From the NCBI GenBank assembly GCA_965240325.2, contig OZ251237.1, positions 1,488,001 through 1,552,000 of the forward strand: a stretch of 64,000 nt of DNA. Reading direction: 5' to 3'. How positions within the stretch are numbered: position 1 is the first letter of the stretch; each line of letters begins with the position of its first letter. The notes below the pieces were generated by a model, which worked only from the letters and a program-made list of their open reading frames with translations, was not told the origin of the DNA and ran no database searches. Both the position numbers and the translations under genes were made by a program. Below are positions 1 to 9,508 of this stretch, in pieces. Source of the DNA: Rebecca billardiae RCC1528 (taxonomy: Eukaryota; Haptophyta).

Positions 1-756
1 TCGATTTAGGTGTGATCAAATTAAAGGCGCATATTTGCGAGAGCATATCACCGGCCCTTGCTCCCCTGATTAGTAGATTTGATTGCGTTTCCATACTGCC
101 CCTTAAGTTTAATAAGATAGTAAATTGTAATAGAAGAAATTGAAATAAAATACTGAAATACGGGACAAAGTCAGTCAGACATCTCAGCACATCTGTCATC
201 TCTACCTTTCTACTGATAGTCAAGATTCGCCTGTTGAACTGATTACAAACTGCTGAAACAAGGTCTGAGATATCGAACCGATTCTCTTGAGTCTTGATAG
301 TCGTTCACTCCTCAGATTCATAAATATAAAAGCGACGAGATGTCATTGCGCGGCGGGTAGCCCGAACCGGCGTTCCGCCGCGCACAGGCGGCCTGATATC
401 ATACTCCTGCGCTGATATATACTCTTTGTCTACTGATGCGAAGTCAATGCGGGTGGCAATCCATTCTTGTATTATATTTATTACATATAGCTAGTCAGGC
501 GGTAGTAAGATCTCTCCTGGCAACTCCCTGAAAAGGGTGGCTGGCGGTATCTTTGATTGATGCTATTTCTTTGAAGCGAAACGCCGTCTTTTTTGAGCGT
601 GCCGCTCTTATTATAATAGGGGCCGACGAATATGTGCCTCAGCAAAAATACCCAGGTGCGTAGCCGTCGGAGCTTACTCCGTACTCGTCTGCTGACCCCA
701 CTACTGCGGCGGCGACGGCAGATGCCACCGCCGGGCCGAGCGCCTTCCGGAGCACG
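1..756. other. AT-richer stretch with no gene seen
   Basis: This segment is much less GC-rich than most of the window and has stops in all frames. The only open frame, from about 632, runs into the following CAT repeat and would encode a His-rich tail, so it is not credible as a gene. I see no RNA gene here. Confidence 0.5.
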
Positions 757-893
757 ATCATCACATCATCATCATCATCGTCATCATCATCATCACATCA
801 TGATCATATCATATCATCATCAATCATCAGGCATCATCATCGTCGTCATATAATTATATCATCATCACACACACACACACACACACACACACC

Positions 894-944
<51 letters not shown>
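757..944. repeat. Compound microsatellite: CAT, then CA, then TA
   Basis: An imperfect run of CAT/ATC trinucleotides is followed by a long CA dinucleotide run interrupted once near 892, then by a short TA run. Reading frames through it give only His, Thr/His or Val/Cys homopolymers. Confidence 0.9.
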
Positions 945-1033
945 GTCTAGCCGTCCTCGAAGCGCCTGCGCCATCCAGATGCAGCGAGGAGGCGAGGCAC
1001 ACGCCGGGCAGGGCGGAGCCACGCATATATATA

Positions 1034-2605
1034 TGTGGCGTTATTGGCACAATAACTGAGTGTCTACGAGCGACACCAAGATCCGGCTCGCTTGGCATCA
1101 TCAACCAGCTGTCCGGCCGGGGCGCCCGCCGCCCAGCGCGCGCAGTCCTGGTCGGACCCCTTTTCGGCAGCCAATCCGGTCGGCACCGGGCACCGCCTGC
1201 AGGACTTGCTCGGCGATTCCTGTTCCATCCGAGGCGACTCTTCTGGCCTCGGCGCGGCTCGGCCCAAGGTACGGGGGCGCCATGACACAAGGCGCCGAGC
1301 CGAGCAGGGGGCCCACGACACCGCACGCTACACTCTCCTCCGACCACTCTTGTGAGCTCGGCACACAGGAGGTGTATACGCTGCTTTGGTAGTCCCCTCT
1401 GCTCGGTGAGGTTGCTGCTGTCAGCGCCTCCGCCCTGCAGCGCCGCACCGCAGCCGCGTCGTCGCTCGTCCGGCATCACATTCTCGTCCAGCAGCTCACG
1501 TGCTGCTGCGTCAGCTCCGCGGCGGCGGTTCACTGTTTGCCCACCCTCCCACCCTCTGTCTGGGATAACGGTGCTGTGCAACCCGTGCTGTCTGGTCAGC
1601 CAGATCGGCCGTCGACCTCCGTGACTGACGGACCTCACGGGCGCCCTCTCGACCACGGGCAGCTGCGCCTCCGCACTGCCCGCGCCCGTCGTTCGTTGGT
1701 AGTACCTTGGGCCGAGCCGCGCCGAGGCCAGAAGAGTCGCCTCGGATGGAACAGGAATCGCCGAGCAAGTCCTGCAGGCGGTGCCCGGTGCCGACCGGAT
1801 TGGCTGCCGAAAAGGGGTCCGACCAGGACTGCGCGCGCTGGGCGGCGGGCGCCCCGGCCGGACAGCTGGTTGATGATGCCAAGCGAGCCGGATCTTGGTG
1901 TCGCTCTTAGACACTCAGTTATTGTGCCAATAACGCCACGTCTAACCACTCCGCCATGCCCTGCTCGCTCGAAGCGTCGAGCACGACCGAGAGCTGGATG
2001 GTCGTGGCGTGAACTGCGTCTTGGGACAGTCCACGATGATGATCATGATTGGGACACGATCATGTTACATAGGTCGGGATTTTACCAACGAACGACGGGC
2101 GCGGGCAGTGCGGAGGCGCAGCTGCCCGTGGTCGAGAGGGCGCCCGTGAGTCCCGTTTATAAGTTAGAGCGGGCGTCCAAGTCGTGGTTGATGAATCCCG
2201 TTAAAAGAAGAGAAAGATTGGGGACTGCGCGTAGCGTTCACGCGCGCGCGGTGGCGCGGTGTGTGCCGCGTGTTGAGCGAGAGCGTGCGGCACATGGCGC
2301 GACGCGCGTGCGCGAGGCGTGCGCATATCTCAAACAGTGAACCGCCGCCGCGGAGCTGACGCAGCAGCACGTGAGCTGCTGGACGAGAATGTGATGCCGG
2401 ACGAGCGACGACGCGGCTGCGGTGCGGCGCTGCAGGGCGGAGGCGCTGACAGCAGCAACCTCACCGAGCAGAGGGGACTACCAAAGCAGCGTATACACCT
2501 CCTGTGTGCCGAGCTCACAAGAGTGGTCGGAGGAGAGTGTAGCGTGCGGTGTCGTGGGCCCCCTGCTCGGCTCGGCGCCTTGTGTCATGGCGCCCCCGTA
2601 CCTTG
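1034..2605. repeat. Scrambled inverted repeat with three duplicated blocks
   Basis: Three blocks occur twice in opposite orientation. Block A (about 1034-1275) is inverted at about 1700-1941. Block B (about 1266-1535) is inverted at about 2336-2605. Block D (about 1628-1705) is inverted at about 2079-2155. The plus-strand order is A-B-D, then A'-D'-B', so this is not a simple hairpin. Blocks B and D both join block A at the same sequence, CAAG followed by GTAC. Copies are nearly identical, hence recent. Both outer ends touch TA runs. Long reading frames here mirror each other between arms and look like no protein family. Low-copy transposon ends or a rearranged gene family are both possible. 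Confidence 0.75.
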
Positions 2606-2612
2606 GGCTGAG

Positions 2613-2643
2613 ACATATATATATGTATATATATATGTATATA

Positions 2644-2703
<60 letters not shown>
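2613..2703. repeat. TA dinucleotide microsatellite
   Basis: A near-pure TA run of about 90 bp, with occasional GTA interruptions at its left end. It separates the scrambled inverted repeat from the first Helentron-like element. Confidence 0.95.
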
Positions 2704-2705
<2 letters not shown>

Positions 2706-4375
2706 GGCCCGCGGTGCAGGGCGGAGCGCGCAGCGTGGAGCCCGCACCAGCGGGCCCGAACAACGTTTCAAAAAGATCTTTGATCAAGAAAAAAGGGACG
2801 GGGGACGATTTTCATGGCTGGAGGAGACCGAGTTTCGATTTTGAGACGACTCCCTTACAGGTGCATTAGCGTCGAAAAAGGTCGCGCCCACGGCAAGTTC
2901 AGAATAGTAAAGCGTGGAGTGACGCCCGTCCAAAAAACTTCACGCCCTTTAGGATCCCTAACGTAACGAACCGTTACAAGCGATTTTTCCGGCCAATGAG
3001 ATTGCAGCAAGGTCCAAGGAGCGATGACGTATATCACATCTAGATAGAGATTGCCGCGAACCGATGTGACCATACGTACGTCCCTTGAATCAGTTGAATC
3101 AACTATTCAATCGCGCCGTGTCTGTATCAGGAGCCGACGAGGCAAGGGTCAGTAGCCGATGGGCCAACCTCGGCGAATCTCAATACTATCTGACACCGGA
3201 AGCGGTCGCTCGGGAGCCGGGGCGCGCGGCGGCCCGCGTTTTCTACGCCACGGCTGCGGCGAGACCGCGAGAGGATGAGGCGAGCTGACGAGCGACCGAC
3301 GGGTGAGGACGGCGATGGGCAGGTGCGCGCGGCGAGTTGCGCCTGGAGCGCGCGGCTGCGGCGGGTCCCGACTGCCGTCGACATCGCGTTCGTGCCCCCG
3401 CTCACTCCGCGCGCCCCCGCCGCCCCGTGTCGATGCCTGCGCGCGGCCGCGCGCCGGTCGGCGCCCTAGGCGCCCCGGCCGCGCCGCGGCAGCCGCCCTG
3501 TATTCGGGCTCTCGCAAGCTCGGGGGCAGCGGCGCCTGATGCCGGACTGATCGATCTCTGAGTCAGATTCGACTTCACCACGCGCCGCCCTTGCCATGCC
3601 TTTCCGGGGAGCGCCGACGATCCGAGTCCATCGTCGACGGTCTGACTCTGAGCGAGGGCTACGCCTCGGAACTGAACGGTACTCTACGAGGAGGACGAGC
3701 TGCGCGGGCGACGGTGGTGCGTGACGTCCCCAGAGCTGGCTGTGCCTCTGCAACGCGTGCCGAGCCTGATCGAGGTGTGTCAGCCCGTGCACGCGCGGCG
3801 TGCGCGAACGATCCGTGACTGGTGCCCAGTCGCACCTCCGACCTCGGCACCGTGCTCCCTCGGGCTGTCAGCTCCGCGTGGCCTGGCGTGCACGTCGAGT
3901 TGCGCTCATGCGTCGATCACGCCTCGCGCCCGCCTGTCGGCCGTCGCGCAGGCGCTGGTCGAACCCTACTCGGACCAGTGCAAATCACCTAACTATCCTG
4001 GCGCTGCCGCGGTGCGTGGTGACCCGCGGCGGGACAGCGGTCAGTCAGCAGCAGCGGCCCGAACGAATCCGCGGCCCCGCACCGTGCTCCCTGGCTGTCA
4101 GCTTCGCGTGGCCTGGCGTGCACGTGGAGTCGCGCTCATGCGTCGATCACGCCTCGTCGCATCCGCCTGTACACAATCGGCGCCGCGCCGGCGGCTGCGA
4201 AGTGCGCCGATGGGCCCGCGCCCCGGGCGCGGCGGGCGGCGGCGCGCCGCTGGAGTCTAGTTGTACGGGCATGCAACTCCGGGTCTGTCAATAGACGACT
4301 GCGATGGAGGGTGCACCGCCACCGCGGGCCCTGAACTACGTTCGTTCTACGGAAAAGGACCGCGGAACGCGGTCA
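2706..4375 (+). mobile_element. Helentron-like non-autonomous element, copy 1
   Basis: The left end begins GGCCCGCGGTGCAGGG. The right end carries an inverted match, CACCGCGGGCC at 4320-4330, then about 27 bp, then a 17-nt palindrome GACCGCGGAACGCGGTC at 4358-4374. The same two ends, in the same order and orientation, bound copies at 9509-12753 and 59143-60540. An inverted repeat at the 5' terminus paired with one placed internally of a 3'-terminal hairpin is the architecture described for Helentron/Helitron2 elements. Flanks are compatible with insertion between two T residues. No Rep/helicase frame is present. The interior has an ~85-bp direct repeat (3849-3939 and 4080-4165) and open frames I cannot assign. 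Confidence 0.55.
3849..4165. repeat. Diverged direct repeat inside mobile element copy 1
   Basis: Two copies of about 85-90 bp, at 3849-3939 and 4080-4165, both starting with CACCGTGCTCCCT and sharing most of their length with scattered substitutions and small indels. The 231-bp offset suggests an old local duplication within the element. Confidence 0.7.
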
Positions 4376-5874
4376 TTTATATTGTGGCTGTGCGCATGCA
4401 CGGAGATATGCGCCGTAAGCGTCTCGGCACTGCTGCTTGCCCTCGTGGCAGTACGACTGCGCGCGGTGGAGGTGATGGTGCAGGTACGGTGCCACGTCTG
4501 TGAGCAGCGCCTGTGGGCAGGCTAGACCGTGAGATCGCCTGTGCCTGTGCGCCTGTGCAGCCGTGCTGTCGCTGCTGGGCAGCATTCGCATCAGCCTGCA
4601 CTCGCCGAGCCCGTCGCCGAGCGCGTCGTGCATCCTCCGAATCACCGCAGCCTCTGCGTGCACCTCCTGTGGCGCGCTCGCCCACAGTGCCTCGAACTTG
4701 CGCGAAAAGTGGCGGTACAGATGGCTGTCCACCGCGTTGAGTGCCAGCACTCGGTGCTGCTGCGATTCGGTAAAGTGCGCAGAGCCCAGGGAGCTGCGGT
4801 TTGACTTTTGGCGCACGCTCGCAAACTCCTCGAGGGCGACTCGGTGCGCGCCAATGCGGTGCCGCAGCAACGCGAGGCCCTCGGGCAGTCGCTCCAGGAC
4901 GAGCACGAGATCCAAGGTACCCTCCAACTCGCGCAGCCAGCGGTGCACACGGGTGTCGTTGTGGTCGTGCCGCGTGAAGCGCGCGTTGTCCTCAAACCGG
5001 TACCAGCCCAGATCGTGCGCCTGGTTGTTGATGAAGCGCACTGCGTCTGCGCGTGTGAAGGGGAGAGCAAGGGGGAGGGGGGCATGTGAGACGGGCGGGA
5101 CACGGCGCCATGCAGCCGGCACCCCTGCATTCCGCGGCGCGCGCACACCGACTTGGCCTTGCGGCAACCGACGCGTGCGCTCCAAGCGTCGCACAAGCCC
5201 TTCCACTGCCGAGCTACCGACTGATGGGTGGTACCAGTCAAGAGCTGAGCCCAGTCGCGACAAAGGCTCGCGCAGGACGGTGAACATGAGCGGCGCGATG
5301 TGGTAACGGGCGTACGCGACCATCGCGGGCGCGTCCAGTACGGCGTGCGATGCGATGATGTCGAACTGGTGCCGCGCGTGCGGGTAGCGCCTGCCCGGGA
5401 AGCTGCGCGGGTAATTGAGCGAGCTCGAGGCCATGGTGCACGGCAGCATCACCGTCAGGTTGCGCCAGTCGGCCATGCGGAGGAGCATGGTCGAGATCGA
5501 CGACGAGCCCGTCTTGTGCGTCTGCGATGCACCAGGGGCACGGTGTGATGGGCGCATACCATGGGAATCTCTGGCCGCAGATTGCCCCCCTCTGGCCGCA
5601 GATCGCACCGACCCACACGCGCGCGGGCGCGCGCGAGCACCTTGAGAAAGATGAGCGGTCGGAATGGGTGCACGGCGAGCTCATCGCGGATATACGCCGG
5701 GAGGAGGAAGCCGTCGATGCCGCCCAGGGGGCCGACGCTCGAGCTAGCGTTGGGCACCTCCAAGCTGCTCTCCACGAGCAGCATGGGCGGCCGACGTCGA
5801 GCCGCTGCAGCGCAGCAACGAGGGTGCGCTCGCCTGCGCGACCTGCTGCGCCTGGTGGCTCGTTCACGGCTCAT
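4373..5874 (-). CDS. Galactose-3-O-sulfotransferase-like protein
   Basis: The predicted enzyme transfers sulfate from PAPS to the 3-OH of galactose in glycolipids or glycans, normally in the Golgi. Three exons: 5874-5641, 5521-5149 and 5046-4373, giving 426 residues. Splicing the 119-bp first intron restores LIFLKTHKTGSSSIS (residues 73-87), the 5'-phosphosulfate-binding loop of the Gal3ST family. TVLREPLSRLGSALDWY (about 159-175) matches the 3'-phosphate-binding motif. The 102-bp second intron has a clear pyrimidine tract and is in frame, so retention would not truncate the product. The start is the first ATG of exon 1. I see no signal anchor, so an upstream exon may be missing. The TGA stop lies within the outermost bases of the mobile element at 2706-4375, which may have trimmed the original C-terminus. 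Confidence 0.8.
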
Positions 5875-6424
5875 CACGCCCGTTCATGCATTCATTAATG
5901 TACAACAGATAGAGTAGTACCCCTACATAGCTACTAGTGTAGTGCCAGTGGTACAGTATACTGTACGGTACTACAATGCTGTACCTCTCACGTCCGATGG
6001 CGGCCACCATGTGCGCGAGCCGCGAGGTACAGCGAAGCAGAATCGTACGCGTACATAGTATAGACGTACGACGATGAAAGATACATTGCCGAGTGGTGAG
6101 TCCGAAGTCTCACCGACACCGCGTGTGACTCGGTGTGTCAGTGAGTTCACTACGGTCAGATCGGTCACGCCCAGTGTTACAGTGTACGGACGCGCGAGCG
6201 GCGTGAGGGCGGACTGCGGCGGACGATGAGGATCGTGATGGCGCTGGCCATCCGAGCACGACGGCGGCAATGCTCGCATGCTTCAAGAATCAAGGGCCAC
6301 GGCACAGCAGTCGGCAGGCAGCATTGGCAGCGCCATCACCTGGGCGGGTGCGGGGGGAGCGGAGCGCTTTGCACCGCCGCCATCGAGCTCGCACCGCGTG
6401 AGGGCACGAGGCTGAGCGCGCTGC
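5875..6424. other. Intergenic, no gene seen
   Basis: Lies between the 5' side of the sulfotransferase gene and the 3' end of the ankyrin gene. Short TA and GTAC-rich stretches occur near 5915-6060. It presumably holds the sulfotransferase promoter and the ankyrin 3' UTR; I recognise no specific site. Confidence 0.4.
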
Positions 6425-7845
6425 CTACTCAGCGGCAGCAGCGGCATCGTCGGCCGCTGCCTCCGGCTCTGCCGCGCCTTCGGCTGCGGCCGCGTCGCCG
6501 CTAGCCTCGCCTTCGGCAGCAGCCGTCTCACCGCCCTCCGCAGCAGCGCCAGCCTCGCCCTCCGCCGCAGCGGCGGCGCCGTCGTCGGCAGCTGCTGCGT
6601 CACCACCTTCGGCGGCGGCTCCCTCCGCGGCGGCTCCCTCTGCATCACCACCCTCGGTGGCTGCGGTTGCCGCGCCCTCAGCCGCTGCCGCCTCGCCCTC
6701 AGCGGCCGCCGCCTCGCCCTCCGCCGCTGCCGCCTCGCCCTCCGCCGCTGCCGCCTCGCCTTCCGCAACTGCCGCCTCGCCCTCGGCCGCCGCCGCCTCG
6801 CCCTCGGCCGCCGCCGCCTCGCCCTCGGCCGCCGCTGCTTCGCCCTCGACCGCGGCTGCTTCGCCCTCGATCGCCGCCGCCTCACCCTCCGGGGCGGGTG
6901 CGCCCTCGGCCGCCGGCACACCCGCGCTCTCACCGTCCGCTGCTGCATCAGCGGCGCCCTCCGCGGCCGCCTCCTCCCCGGCAGCGTCGGCGTTCACATC
7001 TGGCTGCGCCGCGACGGGCTCGGGCGCCGGCTCGGGCTTCTTCTCGGCGGCGGGCTCCGCTGCGGCCGCGGTCGCGCCAGCATCAGCCTCCTCCTCCTCC
7101 TCATAAGCTTCGCCCTTCAAGAGCGCCGCGACAGCCTTGTGCCCGCGCTCGGTCGCCTCGTCCACGCACGACTTGCCGTCCTTGTCCACGAGCGACTGGT
7201 CCGCGCCTTTGCTCATCAGCGTCGACACACACTCCTTCTGCCCGCTGTAAGCGGCGTAGTGCAGCGCCGTCAGCCCATCCTGCACGGGGCAGGGCCGCGA
7301 TGGGTTGCGTAGTGACAGCGTGGGGCACGCGACGCGCGGCGTGAGCGGGCAGATGGTGGCGGAGGGCGTGCGCGCGATCGTGGGCTCTGCGTCGCCCCTC
7401 CCCCGTGCACGCACCCGATCCTGCACGTTCACGTTCGCGCCGGCCTCGATCAGAGCCAGCATCGCATCGGTGGATGGCTTGTCCGAGCAATACATCAGCG
7501 GCGTGAAGCCAACCTTGTCTGTGGCATCGACCTGTGCGCCGAGCGTGATGAGGGCCTTGATGGTCTCGGTCTGGCTCTTCCCAGCAGCGACGTGCAGCGC
7601 CGTCCATCCGTGCTGCGGGGCACGCACGGACGTAGCGCGCGAGCAGAGGGCGGGGGCCATCAGCCCCACAATGCATCGGGCGAGTGGGCGGGCGGGTGCG
7701 CGGGGCGATGGCGCACCTTCTCGCTGATGCCGTCCACGGGGATTCCACCCTCTACGAGCTTCTTGCACGTGTCCACATGGCCCAACGACGCGGCGAGCAG
7801 GAGAGGCGCCGGGTCAACAACCTTCTCGGGCGGGGCGTCACCCAT
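6425..7845 (-). CDS. Ankyrin-repeat protein with acidic Ala/Glu repeat tail
   Basis: Three exons: 7845-7717, 7612-7415 and 7279-6425. Both introns (104 and 135 bp) join in phase 0, and splicing restores ankyrin consensus across the junctions, for example VQDRDGLTALHYAAYSG. About four ankyrin units fill residues 10-165, with core motifs such as GWTALHVAAGK and GFTPLMYC. A KGEAYEEEEEADAG hinge follows. The remaining ~200 residues are low complexity, built from AAAEGEA units; Ala and Glu dominate, so this part is acidic and probably disordered or helical. Ankyrin domains bind protein partners; nothing shows which. The 135-bp intron has no stop in frame and could be retained. The gene is head-to-head with the xanthine phosphoribosyltransferase gene. 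Confidence 0.8.
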
Positions 7846-8095
7846 GATCTTCGCGTCCCACCCAGCTCGGGGGTGCGAGAAGTAACGGGCCGCGGCGAAA
7901 CAGTTGTTTTCTTATTCGCGGAAAAATCGTCTGCCCCATCAAATCGCGGCAGAGCGGGACAGCTGCGTCCGCGTCCGGCAAGCCGTCCGCGTGGCCTTCC
8001 CACCGCGGCGGCCGCGGAACCAGCTTGGACTGAACCGCTTTCGTCACAAGCTTCACGCACGCGCTCCGCTCTCGCCGCACGCTCCTCGGCGGAAG
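7846..8095. promoter_or_regulatory. Shared intergenic region, ankyrin / xpt divergent pair
   Basis: The start codons of two divergent genes are 250 bp apart, so both promoters and 5' UTRs must lie here. No TATA box or other named element is evident. Inferred from gene arrangement only. Confidence 0.4.
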
Positions 8096-8992
8096 ATGGC
8101 AGGGGAGATTGGGTCTGATGTGGCGCCGCCTTCGCCCTCGCGCAAGCCCACTGACATGAAGTACGAGCACGCCCGCCTGCTCATCCAGGGCAAGACTCCG
8201 CAGGACCTGCTCGCCGATCGGATCCGCAGCGACGGCGCCATCATCGGGAAGACCCTCAAGGTGAATGCCTTCATCAACCACCAGGTGGACTGCCACCTGA
8301 TGAGCGTGTGTGGGCACGAGCTTGCCCGCCGCTTCCGTGGGCTGGAGGTGACCAAGGTGCTCTCATGCCCCGGCAGTGGCGTCATGCCAGCACAGGTACG
8401 CGCGCGTGTGCGCCAGCGCTGGCTGAATGCGGCGCGCCCGCGCGTCGCTGACGCAGGCCCATGCGCGGCGTCGCCGCGCGACCTCGGCAGGCATGCGCTC
8501 TGCACATGAGCATCCCACTCGTCTTCGCCACGGACACCCCACCTCTCGTGCGCCCGGACGGCATTGTGTACGATTCCGAGCTCACGGAGACGAGCCTCCA
8601 GCGCCCCAGCTACAAGCTCCATCTCTCGAGCGAGTTCATTGGCCCGGGGGACCGCTTGCTCATCATCGACGACATGCTCTCCCGCGGCGGCACGGCCAAG
8701 TGCCTCGGCGCGCTCGCTTCCAAGGCGGGCGCCACCGTCGTTGGCGCAGGTGCTGGCCTCGCTTGCGCGGGCGCGTCGCACGGCATGCGCGCTCGCTTCG
8801 CGCGCTGCGCCCGCTCACCCGTGTCACCTGCCGGCCGCCCGACCCTGCGCCGCAGGCTTCATGATCGAGAAGGAGTTTGAGAACGGGCGGCAGGTGGTCT
8901 CCAACTCGCTGCAGCTGCCCGCGCAGCGCGTGCAGTCTCTTGTGCGCATCCGCAGCATCGATAACGGCATCGTAGACTTTGTCGAGTCGTAG
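8096..8992 (+). CDS. xpt: Xanthine phosphoribosyltransferase, bacterial Xpt type
   Basis: Predicted purine-salvage enzyme converting xanthine and PRPP to XMP and pyrophosphate. Exons 8096-8395, 8491-8749 and 8856-8992 give 231 residues; introns are 95 and 106 bp. After a ~36-residue N-terminal extension the protein follows bacterial Xpt: GKTLKVNAFINHQVDCHLM, then CPGSGVMPAQ, the PRPP loop LLIIDDMLSRGGTA, and a C-terminus with EKEFENGRQ and LVRIRSIDNGIVDFVES. The second junction rebuilds VVGAGFMIEKEF. Bacterial Xpt is about 190 residues, so the core is complete. The start is the first in-frame ATG of exon 1. Hypoxanthine-guanine enzymes are the usual eukaryotic salvage route, so this gene may be a bacterial acquisition that has gained introns. 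No targeting peptide is obvious. Confidence 0.85.
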
Positions 8993-9508
8993 GCGATTGC
9001 GTGCGCAATGCCATCGCTGACCCTGGAGTCAGAAAGCGGTGCCAAGAGCCTCGCCCATCCAACGTACCTTCGTGGGGATCAAGCACCGCGGCCTGGACGC
9101 TCTGGAGGCCAGGAGTGTGCTGGGCGTGCGTGCATTATGCGGACTGAACATGCGGCTCACGGCAATAAAATCTGCCAATGATAACCGACTGATCCGGCAT
9201 CCGCCGTTCCGAGTGCGGAGTGGTCTGTTGGGCGGCGCGGGCCTCGGTCGGCCGGTGGCGGCGCTAATGCGGGTGAGTAGTTTAATGTAGTTGCAGAGAC
9301 CCTGTATGATTTATATATATAATAACGCTGATAAGCGTATACCGTCGTATTAACTTTATTACTACTAAGCGCACGCCCGCGGCGTATCGATGCTCACTAT
9401 ACTAGTTACTACACATATGATGCGCTGCATCCGCCTGCATCGCCATCGAGCTCCGACCCCGGCCCCCGGTGTCACTCCCGGAGTCCATTCTTATAATAAT
9501 GTTATTAA
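8993..9508. other. Intergenic, no gene seen
   Basis: Follows the xpt stop. AT-rich from about 9300. It probably contains the xpt 3' end; no polyadenylation signal was recognised with confidence. Confidence 0.4.

Noticed and set aside
632-853. 73-codon frame with poly-His end
   Set aside because: The His run is a CAT microsatellite and the upstream part is short and Arg-rich.
1894-1975. tRNA A-box-like sequence (TGGCGGAGTGG, minus strand) at the edge of block A'
   Set aside because: No matching B-box or cloverleaf could be formed downstream.
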